Positions 43,214 to 52,594 of a DNA stretch of 64,000 nt are shown piece after piece. Each line of letters opens with the position of its first letter. The first letter of the stretch is position 1. Origin of the DNA: OLB6 sp964493635 (GTDB lineage: Bacteria > Bacteroidota > Ignavibacteria > Kapaibacteriales > Kapaibacteriaceae); NCBI GenBank assembly GCA_964493635.1, contig CAZBOW010000005.1, positions 46,243 through 110,242 on the forward strand, written 5' to 3'. The notes under the pieces are model-generated. The model ran no database searches. It had not been told where the DNA came from and saw only the letters and a program-made list of their open reading frames with translations. A program made the position numbers and the translations under genes.

Positions 43214-43924
43214 CTGTAATCCAAGTGGTTCCACTGTTTTGAAGGCTTCGGCGTATTTCACGCCAATGCGACTTCCAAAGTACACGCACCGCGCCTCGAG
43301 CTCATCAAAAAAGGCCGGGCGGGAGAGGAAGGTTTCGGGTTCGTCTGTTTGATAGGCATCCGGCATGTGAAACTGCGAGGCAAAGGCCTTGATCGAAGCC
43401 ACGCGGTCCGAATACGTTGCCGTGATATCTACGTAGAAATCCGGGCCTCCAGGCAAGTCGAACTGCTGCATGAAGCACAACGTGCGATCCGGACGATGCG
43501 GATCCTGTGCTGAGCCGTGCCGACGCGTGATCACCTTTTGCAGGCCCGCGAGAAATGTAGCTGCCCGCACTAACCGATGGACAGCCTCGTGATCGGGATG
43601 TCGCTCCAACGGCGGAGTGGTCAAAACGATCCGAGGGGTGTAGGCACGGATCACCTCCACAACCTTCAGGATGTTCTCTTGCGTGTGAGCAATGGCACCA
43701 TCGGTCATATGCAAGCACTCTCGGTGTGCAACACCCAGGATCCGGGCAGCCTCTGCGGCCTCCTGAGCCCGTAGTTCGGCCGATCCACGTGTGCCTAACT
43801 CACCGGCTGTACAGTCCACAAACACCACCGTTCGACCCCTGTTGGTGAGATCCTTCACCGTACCCGAGCACGACAGCTCGGCATCATCGGGATGAGCAGA
43901 GATTACAAGAACATCGCTCGTCAT
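43193..43924 (-). CDS. bshB1: Bacillithiol biosynthesis deacetylase BshB1
   Basis: 243 aa from the ATG at 43924, whose A is shared with the rpiB stop (TGATG); a GTG one codon earlier is possible. PIG-L/LmbE zinc site AHPDDAEL, then DCTAGELGTRGS and ERHPDHEAVHR, which are diagnostic of BshB1. It removes the acetyl group from GlcNAc-malate in bacillithiol synthesis. bshA and bshC are not in this window. Confidence 0.92.
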   Translation of the reverse strand: MTSDVLVISAHPDDAELSCSGTVKDLTNRGRTVVFVDCTAGELGTRGSAELRAQEAAEAARILGVAHRECLHMTDGAIAHTQENILKVVEVIRAYTPRIVLTTPPLERHPDHEAVHRLVRAATFLAGLQKVITRRHGSAQDPHRPDRTLCFMQQFDLPGGPDFYVDITATYSDRVASIKAFASQFHMPDAYQTDEPETFLSRPAFFDELEARCVYFGSRIGVKYAEAFKTVEPLGLQSLSSLL

Positions 43925-44364
43925 CACTGTCCTCCCAGTTGGTTCAGTTTCTCCACACGTTGGGTATGTCTACCCCCTTCGAACGGTGTCTCCAGAAAGG
44001 CCTCGACGATGCGGATGGCCAGGTCGATCGGCGTCAGCCGCTCACCAAGTGCAATCATGTTGGCGTCGTTATGAGCGCGTGCCAGCTGGGCCATTTCCAC
44101 GCTGGTCACGTTTGCACATCGAATGCCATGGACCTTATTCGCAGCGATTGAAATACCGATCCCCGACCCGCAGACAACAACACCCCGCTGAGCTTCACCG
44201 CTTGCCACGAGCCTCGCGGCGGCAACACCGTAATCTGGATAGTCTACCCGATCGGCAGAGTCTGGCCCAACGTCAAGCACCGTGTGGCCGGCTTCCTGGA
44301 GCATCTTCTTGAGGGCCTCCTTATGGAGAAAGCCAGCATGATCCGAACCCATACTGATCGTCAT
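43924..44364 (-). CDS. rpiB: Ribose 5-phosphate isomerase B
   Basis: 146 aa RpiB/LacAB fold. MGSDHAGFLHKEALK, VDYPDYG, VVCGSGIGISIAANK and RCANVTSVEMAQLARAHNDANMIALGER (in pieces) are the family motifs. Interconverts ribose 5-phosphate and ribulose 5-phosphate. The ATG overlaps the dut stop (ATGA, 44361-44364). Confidence 0.95.
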   Translation of the reverse strand: MTISMGSDHAGFLHKEALKKMLQEAGHTVLDVGPDSADRVDYPDYGVAAARLVASGEAQRGVVVCGSGIGISIAANKVHGIRCANVTSVEMAQLARAHNDANMIALGERLTPIDLAIRIVEAFLETPFEGGRHTQRVEKLNQLGGQ

Positions 44365-44816
44365 TGCGTGCCTCCCTTTAAACCAGTACTTCCAAACCCT
44401 CCTTCACCACGATCCGTCGATGGTAACGCATCAACGTCCACCCACTCAACCCGCTCGTGTCGAGCCACCACCAACTGTGCAATCCGCATAGCGGGCTCGA
44501 TGATAAACGGCTCTTGGGAGAAGTTGGCAAGGATCACCTTCACCTCGCCACGGTAGTCACTATCAATCGTACCTGGGGCGTTCAAGGCAAAGATCCCGTG
44601 CTTGGCGGCCAACCCGCTGCGCGATCGGACCTGACACTCGAAACCAACAGGCACAGCCATACAGAAGCCTGTAGGGACAAGTACGATCTGCGAGGGGGCA
44701 ATGGTAAGGGGCTCATCCAGTGCGGCACATACATCCATGCCGGCAGCACCATCGGTGGCATAGGTAGGCACCGGAAGTGTGCGCGCGTGTGGAAGACGTT
44801 GCAGGGGTATGGTCAT
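44361..44816 (-). CDS. dut: Deoxyuridine 5'-triphosphate nucleotidohydrolase
   Basis: 151 aa from the ATG at 44816, preceded by GAGGAATCC; an in-frame GTG at 44834 is less likely because that ribosome site lies within it. All five trimeric dUTPase motifs are present: AAGMDVCA, RSRSGLA, GTIDSDYRGEVKV, RIAQLVV and RGEGGFGSTG. It hydrolyses dUTP to dUMP. Follows the RNase H frame by 14 bp. Confidence 0.95.
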   Translation of the reverse strand: MTIPLQRLPHARTLPVPTYATDGAAGMDVCAALDEPLTIAPSQIVLVPTGFCMAVPVGFECQVRSRSGLAAKHGIFALNAPGTIDSDYRGEVKVILANFSQEPFIIEPAMRIAQLVVARHERVEWVDVDALPSTDRGEGGFGSTGLKGGTQ

Positions 44817-44830
44817 GGATTCCTCGTAAC

Positions 44831-45286
44831 TCACTTTCGGCCAAAGTCAGCGGGAACTTCGCCCCACTGTTCCGTTTCCCACTTCAAGACAGGGTTAGGA
44901 TAGGTATTCTTCGATAACCACGTTTCTGCACGAGCAATCAACTCGAACACCGGAGCGTTTCCTGGCGTTCGTGCCACCGTGGTTTTTGCTTTCTTGTTGC
45001 GCACCCAAGCAAGGGCGGTTTTGGAGTCGGTATACACAGGTAATGCCATCGACCGCTCCTTCATGAAGGCCAGTGCGTGAACAACCGCGAGGAACTCACC
45101 GAGATTGTTCGAGGAGTCTTGGAACGGTCCCATCCGGAAAATCTCAGCCCCGGTTTCGGTATCCACACCTCGATACTCCATCACGCCGGTTGTCATATCA
45201 CAGGCAGCATCCACGCTGATGCTGGGGAGCCGCACGCCGGCCTCATCCCAGCGTTGTGAGACGGGTATCAGACGCTCTTTTTTTTT
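44831..45286 (-). CDS. rnhA: RNase H domain, downstream frame of a viroplasmin-RNase H gene
   Basis: In this frame the protein reads SKKKERLIPVSQRWDEAG from the A-run at 45278-45286, then SISVDAACDMTTGVMEYRG. RNase HI-type acidic residues: VDAAC (D), NNLGEFLAVVHAL (E), VYTDSKTALAW (D) and EVPADFGRK (D). There is no good start codon before the domain (only a GTG at 45235 within it). In Bacteroidota-type relatives an N-terminal viroplasmin domain precedes it in one protein. Here that domain is in the previous frame, at 45268-45477, and the two are joined by a -1 slip (or one missing A) at A9. The joined protein would be 215 aa. Confidence 0.8.
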   Translation of the reverse strand, partial: KKKERLIPVSQRWDEAGVRLPSISVDAACDMTTGVMEYRGVDTETGAEIFRMGPFQDSSNNLGEFLAVVHALAFMKERSMALPVYTDSKTALAWVRNKKAKTTVARTPGNAPVFELIARAETWLSKNTYPNPVLKWETEQWGEVPADFGRK

Positions 45287-45477
45287 GCTGCGCGTGCCGG
45301 AGGGCCTTGCTCGTAGGCAGCTTTCGCCTCGGCAAGGGTATCAAAGGCCTTGTACTTCGAGCCCGGATAGTTTTCTACCTGGGCCTTACACTTTTCCCAC
45401 GATGGGTACAAACCTGGCTCGTGGCCAATCCAGACCACATACCACTTTACTTTTTTGGGAGCTCGTTGAATAGCCAT
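45268..45477 (-). CDS. Viroplasmin (RNase H1 N-terminal) domain, upstream frame
   Basis: 69 aa from the ATG at 45477 to a TGA at 45268. VKWYVVWIGHEPGLYPSWEKCKAQVENYPGSKYKAFDTLAEAKAAY in pieces is a textbook viroplasmin/RNase H1 hybrid-binding domain. The frame closes 2 codons after AAA AAA AAG. A -1 frameshift there gives the RNase H domain. Alternatives are an assembly homopolymer error (A10 real) or a genuine split. It diverges from yifB across 75 bp. Confidence 0.85.
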   Translation of the reverse strand: MAIQRAPKKVKWYVVWIGHEPGLYPSWEKCKAQVENYPGSKYKAFDTLAEAKAAYEQGPPARAAKKKSV

Positions 45478-45552
45478 TGCGGGCAAAAATACGACCTGCG
45501 TCCCATTTCTCCGACGGCTGGGCACGGTAGCGATAACTATTGGAGTTGACGC

Positions 45553-47097
45553 ATGTACGCCAAAGCCTATTCCGCAGCCGTGTTGGGGATTACCGCCTAC
45601 CTTGTAGAAATCGAAGTGTACGTCGAAAATGCCCTCCCAGCATTTCAAGTTGTGGGATTGCCTGACGGATCGGTCCGTGAGAGTCGTGATCGTGTGCAGG
45701 CCGCTCTCAAAACAGCACAGCTGGGCCTGCCCCACAAGAAGTACACGGTGAACCTAGCCCCGGCCGACGTCCGAAAAGAGGGAAGTGCCTTTGACCTTCC
45801 CATTGCCATTGCAACACAGGCAGCACTCAAAGAAATCGACACTGATATCCTAGAAAAGACGGCCATGATTGGCGAGTTAGCATTCGACGGGATGGTGCGT
45901 GCAGCCCGAGGTGTACTGCCAATAGTGGTGATGCTCAAGCAACAGGGTTTCTCGAGGATTCTGCTTCCGGCCGCGAACGCCTCCGAAGCAGCGGTGATCG
46001 AGGGGATCGACATCCTACCTGTTCACACGCTCAGCGACTGCATTGATCTGCTCACCGGCGCACAGACCATGGTTCCTCATCGAATCGATGTGCGAGCCGT
46101 ATTCGAGCAAGGCTACCTACACCCCTCGGTTGATCTTGCCGACGTCAAGGGTCAGGCCGGTGTGAAACGTGCTCTGGAGATAGCTGCCGCAGGTGGTCAC
46201 AACATGATCATGGTGGGACCACCAGGCTCCGGAAAAACCATGTTGGCAAAACGATTACCCACGATCCTCCCCCCACTCTCGATCGATGAAGCCCTTGAAA
46301 CCACCACCATTCATTCGGTTGCTGGCATCCTTCCCACGGGTGCGTCCCTGGTAACGGAGCGGCCATTTCGTGCACCGCATCATACGATCTCGGATGCAGC
46401 ACTGGTGGGAGGGGGCGTTGGCACGGTGCGCGCCGGAGAGATTACGCTCGCCCACCATGGAGTACTGTTCCTGGACGAGTTGCCAGAGTTTCAACGGAAC
46501 GTCCTGGAAGTACTCCGCCAACCGCTCGAGGACCGCAGCGTGCGGATCTCGCGCACGAAGATGTCGGTAGAGTATCCTGCCAACGTCATGTTGGTGTGTT
46601 CGATGAATCCCTGCCCGTGCGGACATTTCGGTAGCACCATCCGAGAATGCACATGCCGTCCTGAACATGTTGCTAAGTACATGGCCAGGGTGTCAGGGCC
46701 ACTGCTCGACAGAATCGACCTGCATGTTGATGTTCCGTCTGTTGCCGTGCATGACATCTCCCATGCTCCACTCGGCGAATCATCGGTCGTCGTTCGCCAT
46801 CGTGTGGTGGCTGCCCGCCATCTGCAGCAACAGCGCTTTGCCGGACGAAAAGACGTCTTCAAAAATGCCGACATGACGGCCAAGGATCTTGAGAACCTCG
46901 TGAAGGCCGAGCCACTGGCCATGGAGATTCTGAAACGGTCGATGCAGAAGCTGTCGCTCTCTGCGCGGGCCTATGGCAGGATTCTCAAGGTTTCCCGCAC
47001 GATTGCCGATCTGGACGGCTCCGAACCAGTACTGGCGGCACACATGGCCGAGGCGGTGAACTATCGAACGCTGGACCGTCCGTATTGGAATGGCTAA
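45553..47097 (+). CDS. comM: YifB/ComM family Mg-chelatase-like AAA+ ATPase
   Basis: 514 aa. Lon-like N-terminal domain (PAFQVVGLPDGSVRESRDRV, NLAPADVRKEGSAFDLP), the Mg-chelatase AAA+ module with Walker A GPPGSGKTM (about 220-228), Walker B LFLDELPEF, the zinc-like cysteines in MNPCPCGHFG and TCRPEHV, and the C-terminal lid LSARAYGRILKVSRTIADL. ComM is a branch-migration helicase used in natural transformation in proteobacteria; a role in this organism is inferred. Convergent with the RmlD-like gene (34 bp). Confidence 0.94.
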   Translation: MYAKAYSAAVLGITAYLVEIEVYVENALPAFQVVGLPDGSVRESRDRVQAALKTAQLGLPHKKYTVNLAPADVRKEGSAFDLPIAIATQAALKEIDTDILEKTAMIGELAFDGMVRAARGVLPIVVMLKQQGFSRILLPAANASEAAVIEGIDILPVHTLSDCIDLLTGAQTMVPHRIDVRAVFEQGYLHPSVDLADVKGQAGVKRALEIAAAGGHNMIMVGPPGSGKTMLAKRLPTILPPLSIDEALETTTIHSVAGILPTGASLVTERPFRAPHHTISDAALVGGGVGTVRAGEITLAHHGVLFLDELPEFQRNVLEVLRQPLEDRSVRISRTKMSVEYPANVMLVCSMNPCPCGHFGSTIRECTCRPEHVAKYMARVSGPLLDRIDLHVDVPSVAVHDISHAPLGESSVVVRHRVVAARHLQQQRFAGRKDVFKNADMTAKDLENLVKAEPLAMEILKRSMQKLSLSARAYGRILKVSRTIADLDGSEPVLAAHMAEAVNYRTLDRPYWNG

Positions 47098-47131
47098 AAG
47101 ACGACAACCTGACGGCGATCTCACAAGAACC

Positions 47132-48034
47132 TCACGACGTACGGCCCGCAAGAATGGCTCTGCGCAGAGATACCAACCCACTCTCCAGGCCGCGAAACCG
47201 GATCCCCAGTTTCGTTTCAGCCTTGAGGGCAACCAACCCTCCACGTAACGGACGCCTCGCGGCTTGATCGATCTGATCGCTGGTTGTAGGTGCTATCAGC
47301 GAGGGCCGCCCTTTGAAGAACGCCACCACCTTCTCGGCAATCTGATACCGGCTGAGGTAGTCCGCCCCACCGATATGGTACAAGCCTGTGGCCCGGCGCT
47401 CGATGGATCGCAGGATCGCCAGGGCTAGATCATCCACGTACGTGGGATTACAGTACTGGTCGGTTACCACATTGATATCGGTATCGGTATCCATAGCACG
47501 GATGATCCACCGCACAAAGTCCATCCGCGCAGGCGGCGGACCATACACCACGTTTGTTCGGAGAATGGTGGCATCCACACCGCTGCTTACCACAACGTTC
47601 TCACCGGCCAGCTTCGTCCTGCCGTAGTAATTGATGGGAGCAGGGATCGCGTCCTCATCGTACGGGCCCTCCTCACCACTAAAGACAAAGTCTGTGGACA
47701 GATGAATCAGATGGGCATCGGTCGACCGAGCCACGCGGACAACATGTTCTACGAGGTTCACGTTGAACATGTGGGCAAGCCCCTTATCAACTTCACACAG
47801 GTCAACATTGGTCAGCGCCGCTGTGTTAACAATCACATCGGGGTTGTGGGGCATCACCGCTGCCTTGAGGGCCGACCGATCAATCACATCAACGACCGCA
47901 CTGGTAATGCGTTCGTGCTGGTAGGGGGCTTCCTGCGATGAGATGAGGTGGAGGTTCCACTCCGTTTCCGCAATTAGCATCGGTACTAATGCCCGTGCTG
48001 TGGTGCTTCCAGCTCCGATGATAGTGATGTTCAT
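47132..48034 (-). CDS. RmlD-like NAD(P)-dependent sugar nucleotide reductase
   Basis: 300 aa short-chain dehydrogenase of the dTDP-4-dehydrorhamnose reductase type: TIIGAGSTTARALV (GxxGxxG variant), DVIVNTAALTNVDLCE, HLSTDFVFSGEEGPYDED and the catalytic YYGRTK with TILRTNVVYG. The first Gly motif (GAGSTTARA) departs from the usual GATGQLG. No other rhamnose-pathway gene is next to it, so the substrate may be a different dehydro-sugar. Starts 23 bp from the divergent antiporter. Confidence 0.85.
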   Translation of the reverse strand: MNITIIGAGSTTARALVPMLIAETEWNLHLISSQEAPYQHERITSAVVDVIDRSALKAAVMPHNPDVIVNTAALTNVDLCEVDKGLAHMFNVNLVEHVVRVARSTDAHLIHLSTDFVFSGEEGPYDEDAIPAPINYYGRTKLAGENVVVSSGVDATILRTNVVYGPPPARMDFVRWIIRAMDTDTDINVVTDQYCNPTYVDDLALAILRSIERRATGLYHIGGADYLSRYQIAEKVVAFFKGRPSLIAPTTSDQIDQAARRPLRGGLVALKAETKLGIRFRGLESGLVSLRRAILAGRTS

Positions 48035-48057
48035 CCAACAAAGTTAGATTGCCGTCT

Positions 48058-49275
48058 ATGGAGAACCTCGTTCCAGCCCTTTTCGTGATCGGAATCATCT
48101 CCACGGTATCGCCGCTGGTAGCCCGAATTCCGATCGGGTTCCGCCTTCCGATTGTAGTGGTGGAGATTCTGTTGGGCATTATCGTGGGGCCGCACGTCCT
48201 GGGTTGGGTGCCGGCAGTGCCGGAGCTGAAGTTTTTCGGCTACCTAGGAATGGTGTTTCTGTTCTTCATGGCAGGGGCTGAGCTAAAGGAGCATCCCGTA
48301 GGCGGCCGATTCCTCTGGTTGGGTACGTTTAGCTGGGTGTTGTCCTTTGGTGTAGCACTGCTCCTATCGTGGGGCCTCTATGCCGTGGATGTGATCGAGG
48401 CACCCCTCTTTGTTGCCGTTGCCCTTACAACTACGGCGATCGGAGCTCTGATTCCCATCATGAGAGATGCGCAGGAGCTTCCAACAACGTTCGGGAAGTA
48501 CGTACTCGGCGCTGGTGCCCTTGGCGAGCTTGGACCAATTGTGGTTATCCCCTTGATCCACGCGCGCCACTTCGAGGTATCCGAGCAAGTAATTCTGATG
48601 ATCGGCTTTGTGATCCTTGCTGTGTCGTCGGTGTATAGTGCCACACGAGTCCGCGGAATCTTCATCTTCCGATTTCTCTCCACGTGGCTGCAGTCGAGCA
48701 GTCAGTTCGCCGTGCGCGTGTCGATTCTCATTCTGGTGGGCATGGTGGTTCTGGCAGCGAAGTTTGGTTTGGACGTCGTCCTTGGATCGTTTACTGCCGG
48801 TTTGATCGTGGCCTTGATGAGCAAGGGGGAACAGGGGCAGCGCCTGATGCACCGTTTGGAAGCCATCAGTTTTGGCTTTCTGGTTCCAGCATTTTTTGTG
48901 ACAACGGGCATTTTTTTCGACCTCGGTGCGTTGTTAGCGCAGCCATGGACACTACTGCTCGTGCCGATGTACGTGCTGTTGATGTTCTCGATACGTGGCC
49001 TAACCCTCCTGCCGGTGTACCGTAAGGATCTGCCGAGAGAAGATTGGGCACCGTTTGCCTTGATGACATCTACGGCGCTTCCACTGGTAGTAGTGATCAC
49101 GGACATTGGCCTAGAGACAGGCCAGATGTTGCCGGAAACTGCTGCGGCACTGGTTGGCGCAGGAGTTGTAACCGTGCTGCTGTTTCCTGTGTTTGCGTTG
49201 GCGAAGCGCCATAAAACAAGCCTTCGCGCCGCGATTCAAGAGGTACGCACTACCAACGACGACTATAGTTCCTAA
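48058..49275 (+). CDS. CPA2-type cation/proton antiporter (KefB-like)
   Basis: 405 aa from the ATG at 48058 (MENLVPALFVIGIISTVSPLVARIP), with a TTG three codons earlier as a weaker alternative. About 12 membrane helices with GPHVLGW, AGAELKE, ALTTTAIGALIPIMRD and FTAGLIVALMSKGEQG, the pattern of CPA2 Na+/K+:H+ exchangers. The protein ends shortly after the last helix, with no RCK/TrkA-N domain. It heads a four-gene plus-strand operon with the DUF2911, PIG-L and SSS genes. Confidence 0.9.
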   Translation: MENLVPALFVIGIISTVSPLVARIPIGFRLPIVVVEILLGIIVGPHVLGWVPAVPELKFFGYLGMVFLFFMAGAELKEHPVGGRFLWLGTFSWVLSFGVALLLSWGLYAVDVIEAPLFVAVALTTTAIGALIPIMRDAQELPTTFGKYVLGAGALGELGPIVVIPLIHARHFEVSEQVILMIGFVILAVSSVYSATRVRGIFIFRFLSTWLQSSSQFAVRVSILILVGMVVLAAKFGLDVVLGSFTAGLIVALMSKGEQGQRLMHRLEAISFGFLVPAFFVTTGIFFDLGALLAQPWTLLLVPMYVLLMFSIRGLTLLPVYRKDLPREDWAPFALMTSTALPLVVVITDIGLETGQMLPETAAALVGAGVVTVLLFPVFALAKRHKTSLRAAIQEVRTTNDDYSS

Positions 49276-49308
49276 CTCCCCAACTCACCAACTCAGATTG
49301 GACAACTC

Positions 49309-50148
49309 ATGAAACATCTTCTTACGGCTCTGATTACGCTGTTCGTACTGGGTGCAACCACCACCACCGCACAACTGAAGCTTCCCGTGCTTAGCCCAAC
49401 GAGTACAGTCTCGCAGGAGTTTGCAACGTCGAAGATCGAGATCACCTACAGCCGCCCTTCGATGAAGGGTCGTGTAATCTTCGGTGATCTGGTTCCGTAC
49501 AATCAGGTATGGCGCACTGGCGCAAACGCCGCAACCAAGGTCACCTTTGGTGAAGAGGTCGTTATTGGCGGTACCACCGTAAAGCCGGGATCATACTCCC
49601 TGTACACCGTGCCAGGCCGCTCGGAATGGGAAGTGATCATCAACACCAACACCGGCAACTGGGGCGCGAACGGCTACGATACCAAGGACGACGTGGTTCG
49701 CTTCAAGGTAACACCAACCACGTTGACATCTCCGGTTGAGACCTTCACCATGGGAGTGGGGAACATCACCTACAACACCTGCACGATCGACCTTGCATGG
49801 GATCGTACCCATGTGTCGATTCCCGTGAAGGCCGACAACAACGCCCGACTGATGAAGGAGATCGAGCAAGCCATCGAGCGTCCGAACATTCCGTATCGTG
49901 CCGCCGCCCAGTATTACCTCAGCACGAATCAGAATCTGGATAAGGCCCTCGACTATGCACAGCGAGCTGCCGCAGCCAACCCGAAACAATACTGGCAGCA
50001 CATGCTGGTAGCAGAGATTGCTGCCAAGATGAACAATGCTAGCGTCTGTCGCGATGCTGTTGCAAAGGTGCGGGAACTCACCAAGGGTACCGATGGTGAG
50101 CAGAGCTACCACAACGCCACGCAGGCCCTGCTCGATTCGCTGAAGTAA
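49309..50148 (+). CDS. DUF2911 domain exported protein
   Basis: 279 aa with a signal peptide (MKHLLTALITLFVLGATTTTAQ). The DUF2911 core spans about 40-180: ITYSRPSMKGRVIFGDLVPYNQVWRTGANAAT in pieces, GSYSLYTVPG, WEVIINTN and NTCTIDLAWDRTHVSIPV. The C-terminal about 80 residues form TPR-like helices (ALDYAQRAAAANPKQYWQHMLVAEI). DUF2911 proteins are typical of Bacteroidota-related genomes and have no known activity. Confidence 0.9.
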   Translation: MKHLLTALITLFVLGATTTTAQLKLPVLSPTSTVSQEFATSKIEITYSRPSMKGRVIFGDLVPYNQVWRTGANAATKVTFGEEVVIGGTTVKPGSYSLYTVPGRSEWEVIINTNTGNWGANGYDTKDDVVRFKVTPTTLTSPVETFTMGVGNITYNTCTIDLAWDRTHVSIPVKADNNARLMKEIEQAIERPNIPYRAAAQYYLSTNQNLDKALDYAQRAAAANPKQYWQHMLVAEIAAKMNNASVCRDAVAKVRELTKGTDGEQSYHNATQALLDSLK

Positions 50149-50170
50149 GGGCAGATTCTTCATTATCGCT

Positions 50171-52594
50171 ATGACCATCCGATGTTTTCTTGGGGCACTG
50201 ATGCTAGCCATTGGTGCCTCACTGCATGCTCAGCAGCTACAACCAGATATGTCGTCGGTGCTGTATGGCAAGCTCCATCGACTGCAATCACTTACGTCGG
50301 TACTCTACGTGGCAGCCCACCCGGACGACGAGAACACGCGACTGCTGAGCTGGCTGGCCCGCGGCAAACACGTGCGGACAGGCTACCTATCGCTCACGCG
50401 TGGCGACGGCGGCCAGAACATTATCGGCGGTGAGCTTGGATCGGCCTTGGGATTGATTCGCACCCATGAATTGCTGGCTGCCCGGAGGCTGGATGGGGCT
50501 GAGCAGTACTTCACCCGAGCACTCGACTTCGGTTTTTCAAAGACGGCACGGGAAACCTTCACGCATTGGGATTCCGCCCAACTGGTGCGCGATATCATCC
50601 ACGTGATGAAGCGCTTTCGGCCAGACGTCATGATCTGCCGGTTTCCGGCATCGCGCATGGCAGGGCATGGTCAGCACGAGGCGTCGGCCATTCTTGCCAA
50701 GGCCGCCGTTGATCAGTGCGATGCCAGCGAGCGCCCCCACCGACTACTGTTCAATGCCTACCGTTTTGGCGATCGAAGCACGATCACGGAAGGGCAGTTT
50801 GCACTACAGGTTGGTCAGTACGATCCGCTGATCGGTATGGGATATGGCGAACTGGCAGGCCGTAGCAGGAGCCTGCATAAGAGTCAAGGCGCCGGTACGC
50901 CAAGTACGCCCGGAACCCAGCCTGAGTACTTCGAGACCCTCTACGGAGAGCCCCCTACAACCAGCCTGTTCGATGGAATCGACACAACATGGAATCGCAT
51001 CAACCGGCCCGACATTGGCACAGCCATACAGGCGGTGATAGATGCGTTCTGGACAAAGCCTCCCGCCGATCACGTGCCGGCGTTGAACCGCATCCGTTCG
51101 ATGATTGCTACGGTCGACGATCCGTTCTGGCGTGGCCTAAAGCTGAAGGAAATCGAGTCGGTGATGGCTTCGGCTATGGGGCTAACCATTGACGCATCGG
51201 TTCCCAATGCCATGGCACTGCCAGGTGACTCTGTTTCTGTTTCACTGCGGCTGGTTGTTCGCGCTCCGAATGTTCGGTTGACGAAGGTTCACCTTCCAGG
51301 GATGTCGAACACGGAGGTTGTTGCTCTTGGCACCGATCAGCTGGTTACCCGTACGTATCCGATTCAGATTCCCGAGGCGACAGCCATCACCAATCCGTAT
51401 TGGTTGCAGAAGGATCCGGATGGCGGGCTGTTTACGTTGGAAACAGAGGAATTCCTTGGCGAACCAACAACGCCACCCGAGCTGCAGTGCACGGTGCACC
51501 TTGATGTGGACGGGCAACCTCTTACCGTGCGCGTACCGCTGAGTTACAAACGACTCGATCCCTTGAAAGGCGATGTGATCGAGGAATTGCGAGTGATTCC
51601 TGACGTAAGCATTGAACCAACCTCCACACTTGTGCTGCTGCGCAACGGCCAGGGGACCTTTGGTGTTCGCCTGAGAGCGTTCCGCGAGATGCGCAATGCC
51701 ACGCTCTCAGTGCGTGGTAGCAGTGGCAAGCCCCTTACCATGGTGACCTTCTCGATGGCGGCGAATACCGATACGCTGCTCTCGGTGCCCATCCAAGCTG
51801 ATCTATCGGACAACATCGACGTTGCTGATATTGATGTGACCCACGACGGCGAAACGTTCCGGCATGCCGTGCGGGTAATGCAGTACGACCACCTTCCTAC
51901 ACTGCAGTATCTTGAACCAGCACGTCTGCGCATTGTTGGTGAACCCATCGGCGTAACAGCCAAACGGATCGCCTTTGTGGAAGGAGCTGGTGAGACAACA
52001 CCGGAGATTCTTCGCACCATGGGTGTCCGAGTAGATGTGGTAGGAACCGATGTGCTCCTGAATACCCAGCAATTACTGGATACGTACGATGCCGTTCTGG
52101 TGGGCATTCGTGCTTTGAATACCCGGACCGACATGACCTACGTGATGCCGGCACTCATGAACTACGTGCAGCAGGGTGGCACGCTGGTGATGCAGTACAA
52201 TACCAGCGGTAATCTGCAAACCACCGACATCGGACCATTTCCGATGAAGGTGACTCGTAACCGTGTTACGGAAGAAGATGCAGAGGTCGAGATGATGAAT
52301 CCTGACCACATCCTGATGACCTCGCCGAATCGTCTTCGAGCCGACGACTTTACAGGATGGGTGCAGGAGCGTGGATTGTATTTCACCGGTGATCAGGACG
52401 GTCGGTATCAGCAGCTGCTTTCGATGCACGATTCCGATGAAGCACCTCAGCTGGGATCCCTCGTGTATGCCTCGTACGGAAAGGGTCACTACGTGTACTG
52501 TGCATTGTCGCTCTTCCGTAATGTACCTGCCGGTGTGCCTGGGGCGTTGAAGTTGCTGGCCAACATGATCAGTGCCGGTGGAGCTCGCCGATGA
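50171..52594 (+). CDS. PIG-L/LmbE family deacetylase with C-terminal extension
   Basis: 807 aa, signal MTIRCFLGALMLAIGASLHAQ. Residues about 40-260 are a PIG-L metal-dependent deacetylase: AAHPDDENTRLL (48-59), RGDGGQNIIGGELG and HGQHEASAIL. The middle is a beta-rich region (VRLTKVHLPGMSNTEV, VLLRNGQGTFGVRLR). The C-terminal third, with ETTPEILRTMGVRVDVV, YDAVLVGIRALNTRTDMT and GGTLVMQYNT, looks like a ThuA/GATase1-like alpha/beta domain. Substrate unknown, probably an exported GlcNAc-type saccharide. Stop overlaps the SSS symporter start (ATGA, 52591-52594). Confidence 0.88.
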   Translation: MTIRCFLGALMLAIGASLHAQQLQPDMSSVLYGKLHRLQSLTSVLYVAAHPDDENTRLLSWLARGKHVRTGYLSLTRGDGGQNIIGGELGSALGLIRTHELLAARRLDGAEQYFTRALDFGFSKTARETFTHWDSAQLVRDIIHVMKRFRPDVMICRFPASRMAGHGQHEASAILAKAAVDQCDASERPHRLLFNAYRFGDRSTITEGQFALQVGQYDPLIGMGYGELAGRSRSLHKSQGAGTPSTPGTQPEYFETLYGEPPTTSLFDGIDTTWNRINRPDIGTAIQAVIDAFWTKPPADHVPALNRIRSMIATVDDPFWRGLKLKEIESVMASAMGLTIDASVPNAMALPGDSVSVSLRLVVRAPNVRLTKVHLPGMSNTEVVALGTDQLVTRTYPIQIPEATAITNPYWLQKDPDGGLFTLETEEFLGEPTTPPELQCTVHLDVDGQPLTVRVPLSYKRLDPLKGDVIEELRVIPDVSIEPTSTLVLLRNGQGTFGVRLRAFREMRNATLSVRGSSGKPLTMVTFSMAANTDTLLSVPIQADLSDNIDVADIDVTHDGETFRHAVRVMQYDHLPTLQYLEPARLRIVGEPIGVTAKRIAFVEGAGETTPEILRTMGVRVDVVGTDVLLNTQQLLDTYDAVLVGIRALNTRTDMTYVMPALMNYVQQGGTLVMQYNTSGNLQTTDIGPFPMKVTRNRVTEEDAEVEMMNPDHILMTSPNRLRADDFTGWVQERGLYFTGDQDGRYQQLLSMHDSDEAPQLGSLVYASYGKGHYVYCALSLFRNVPAGVPGALKLLANMISAGGARR

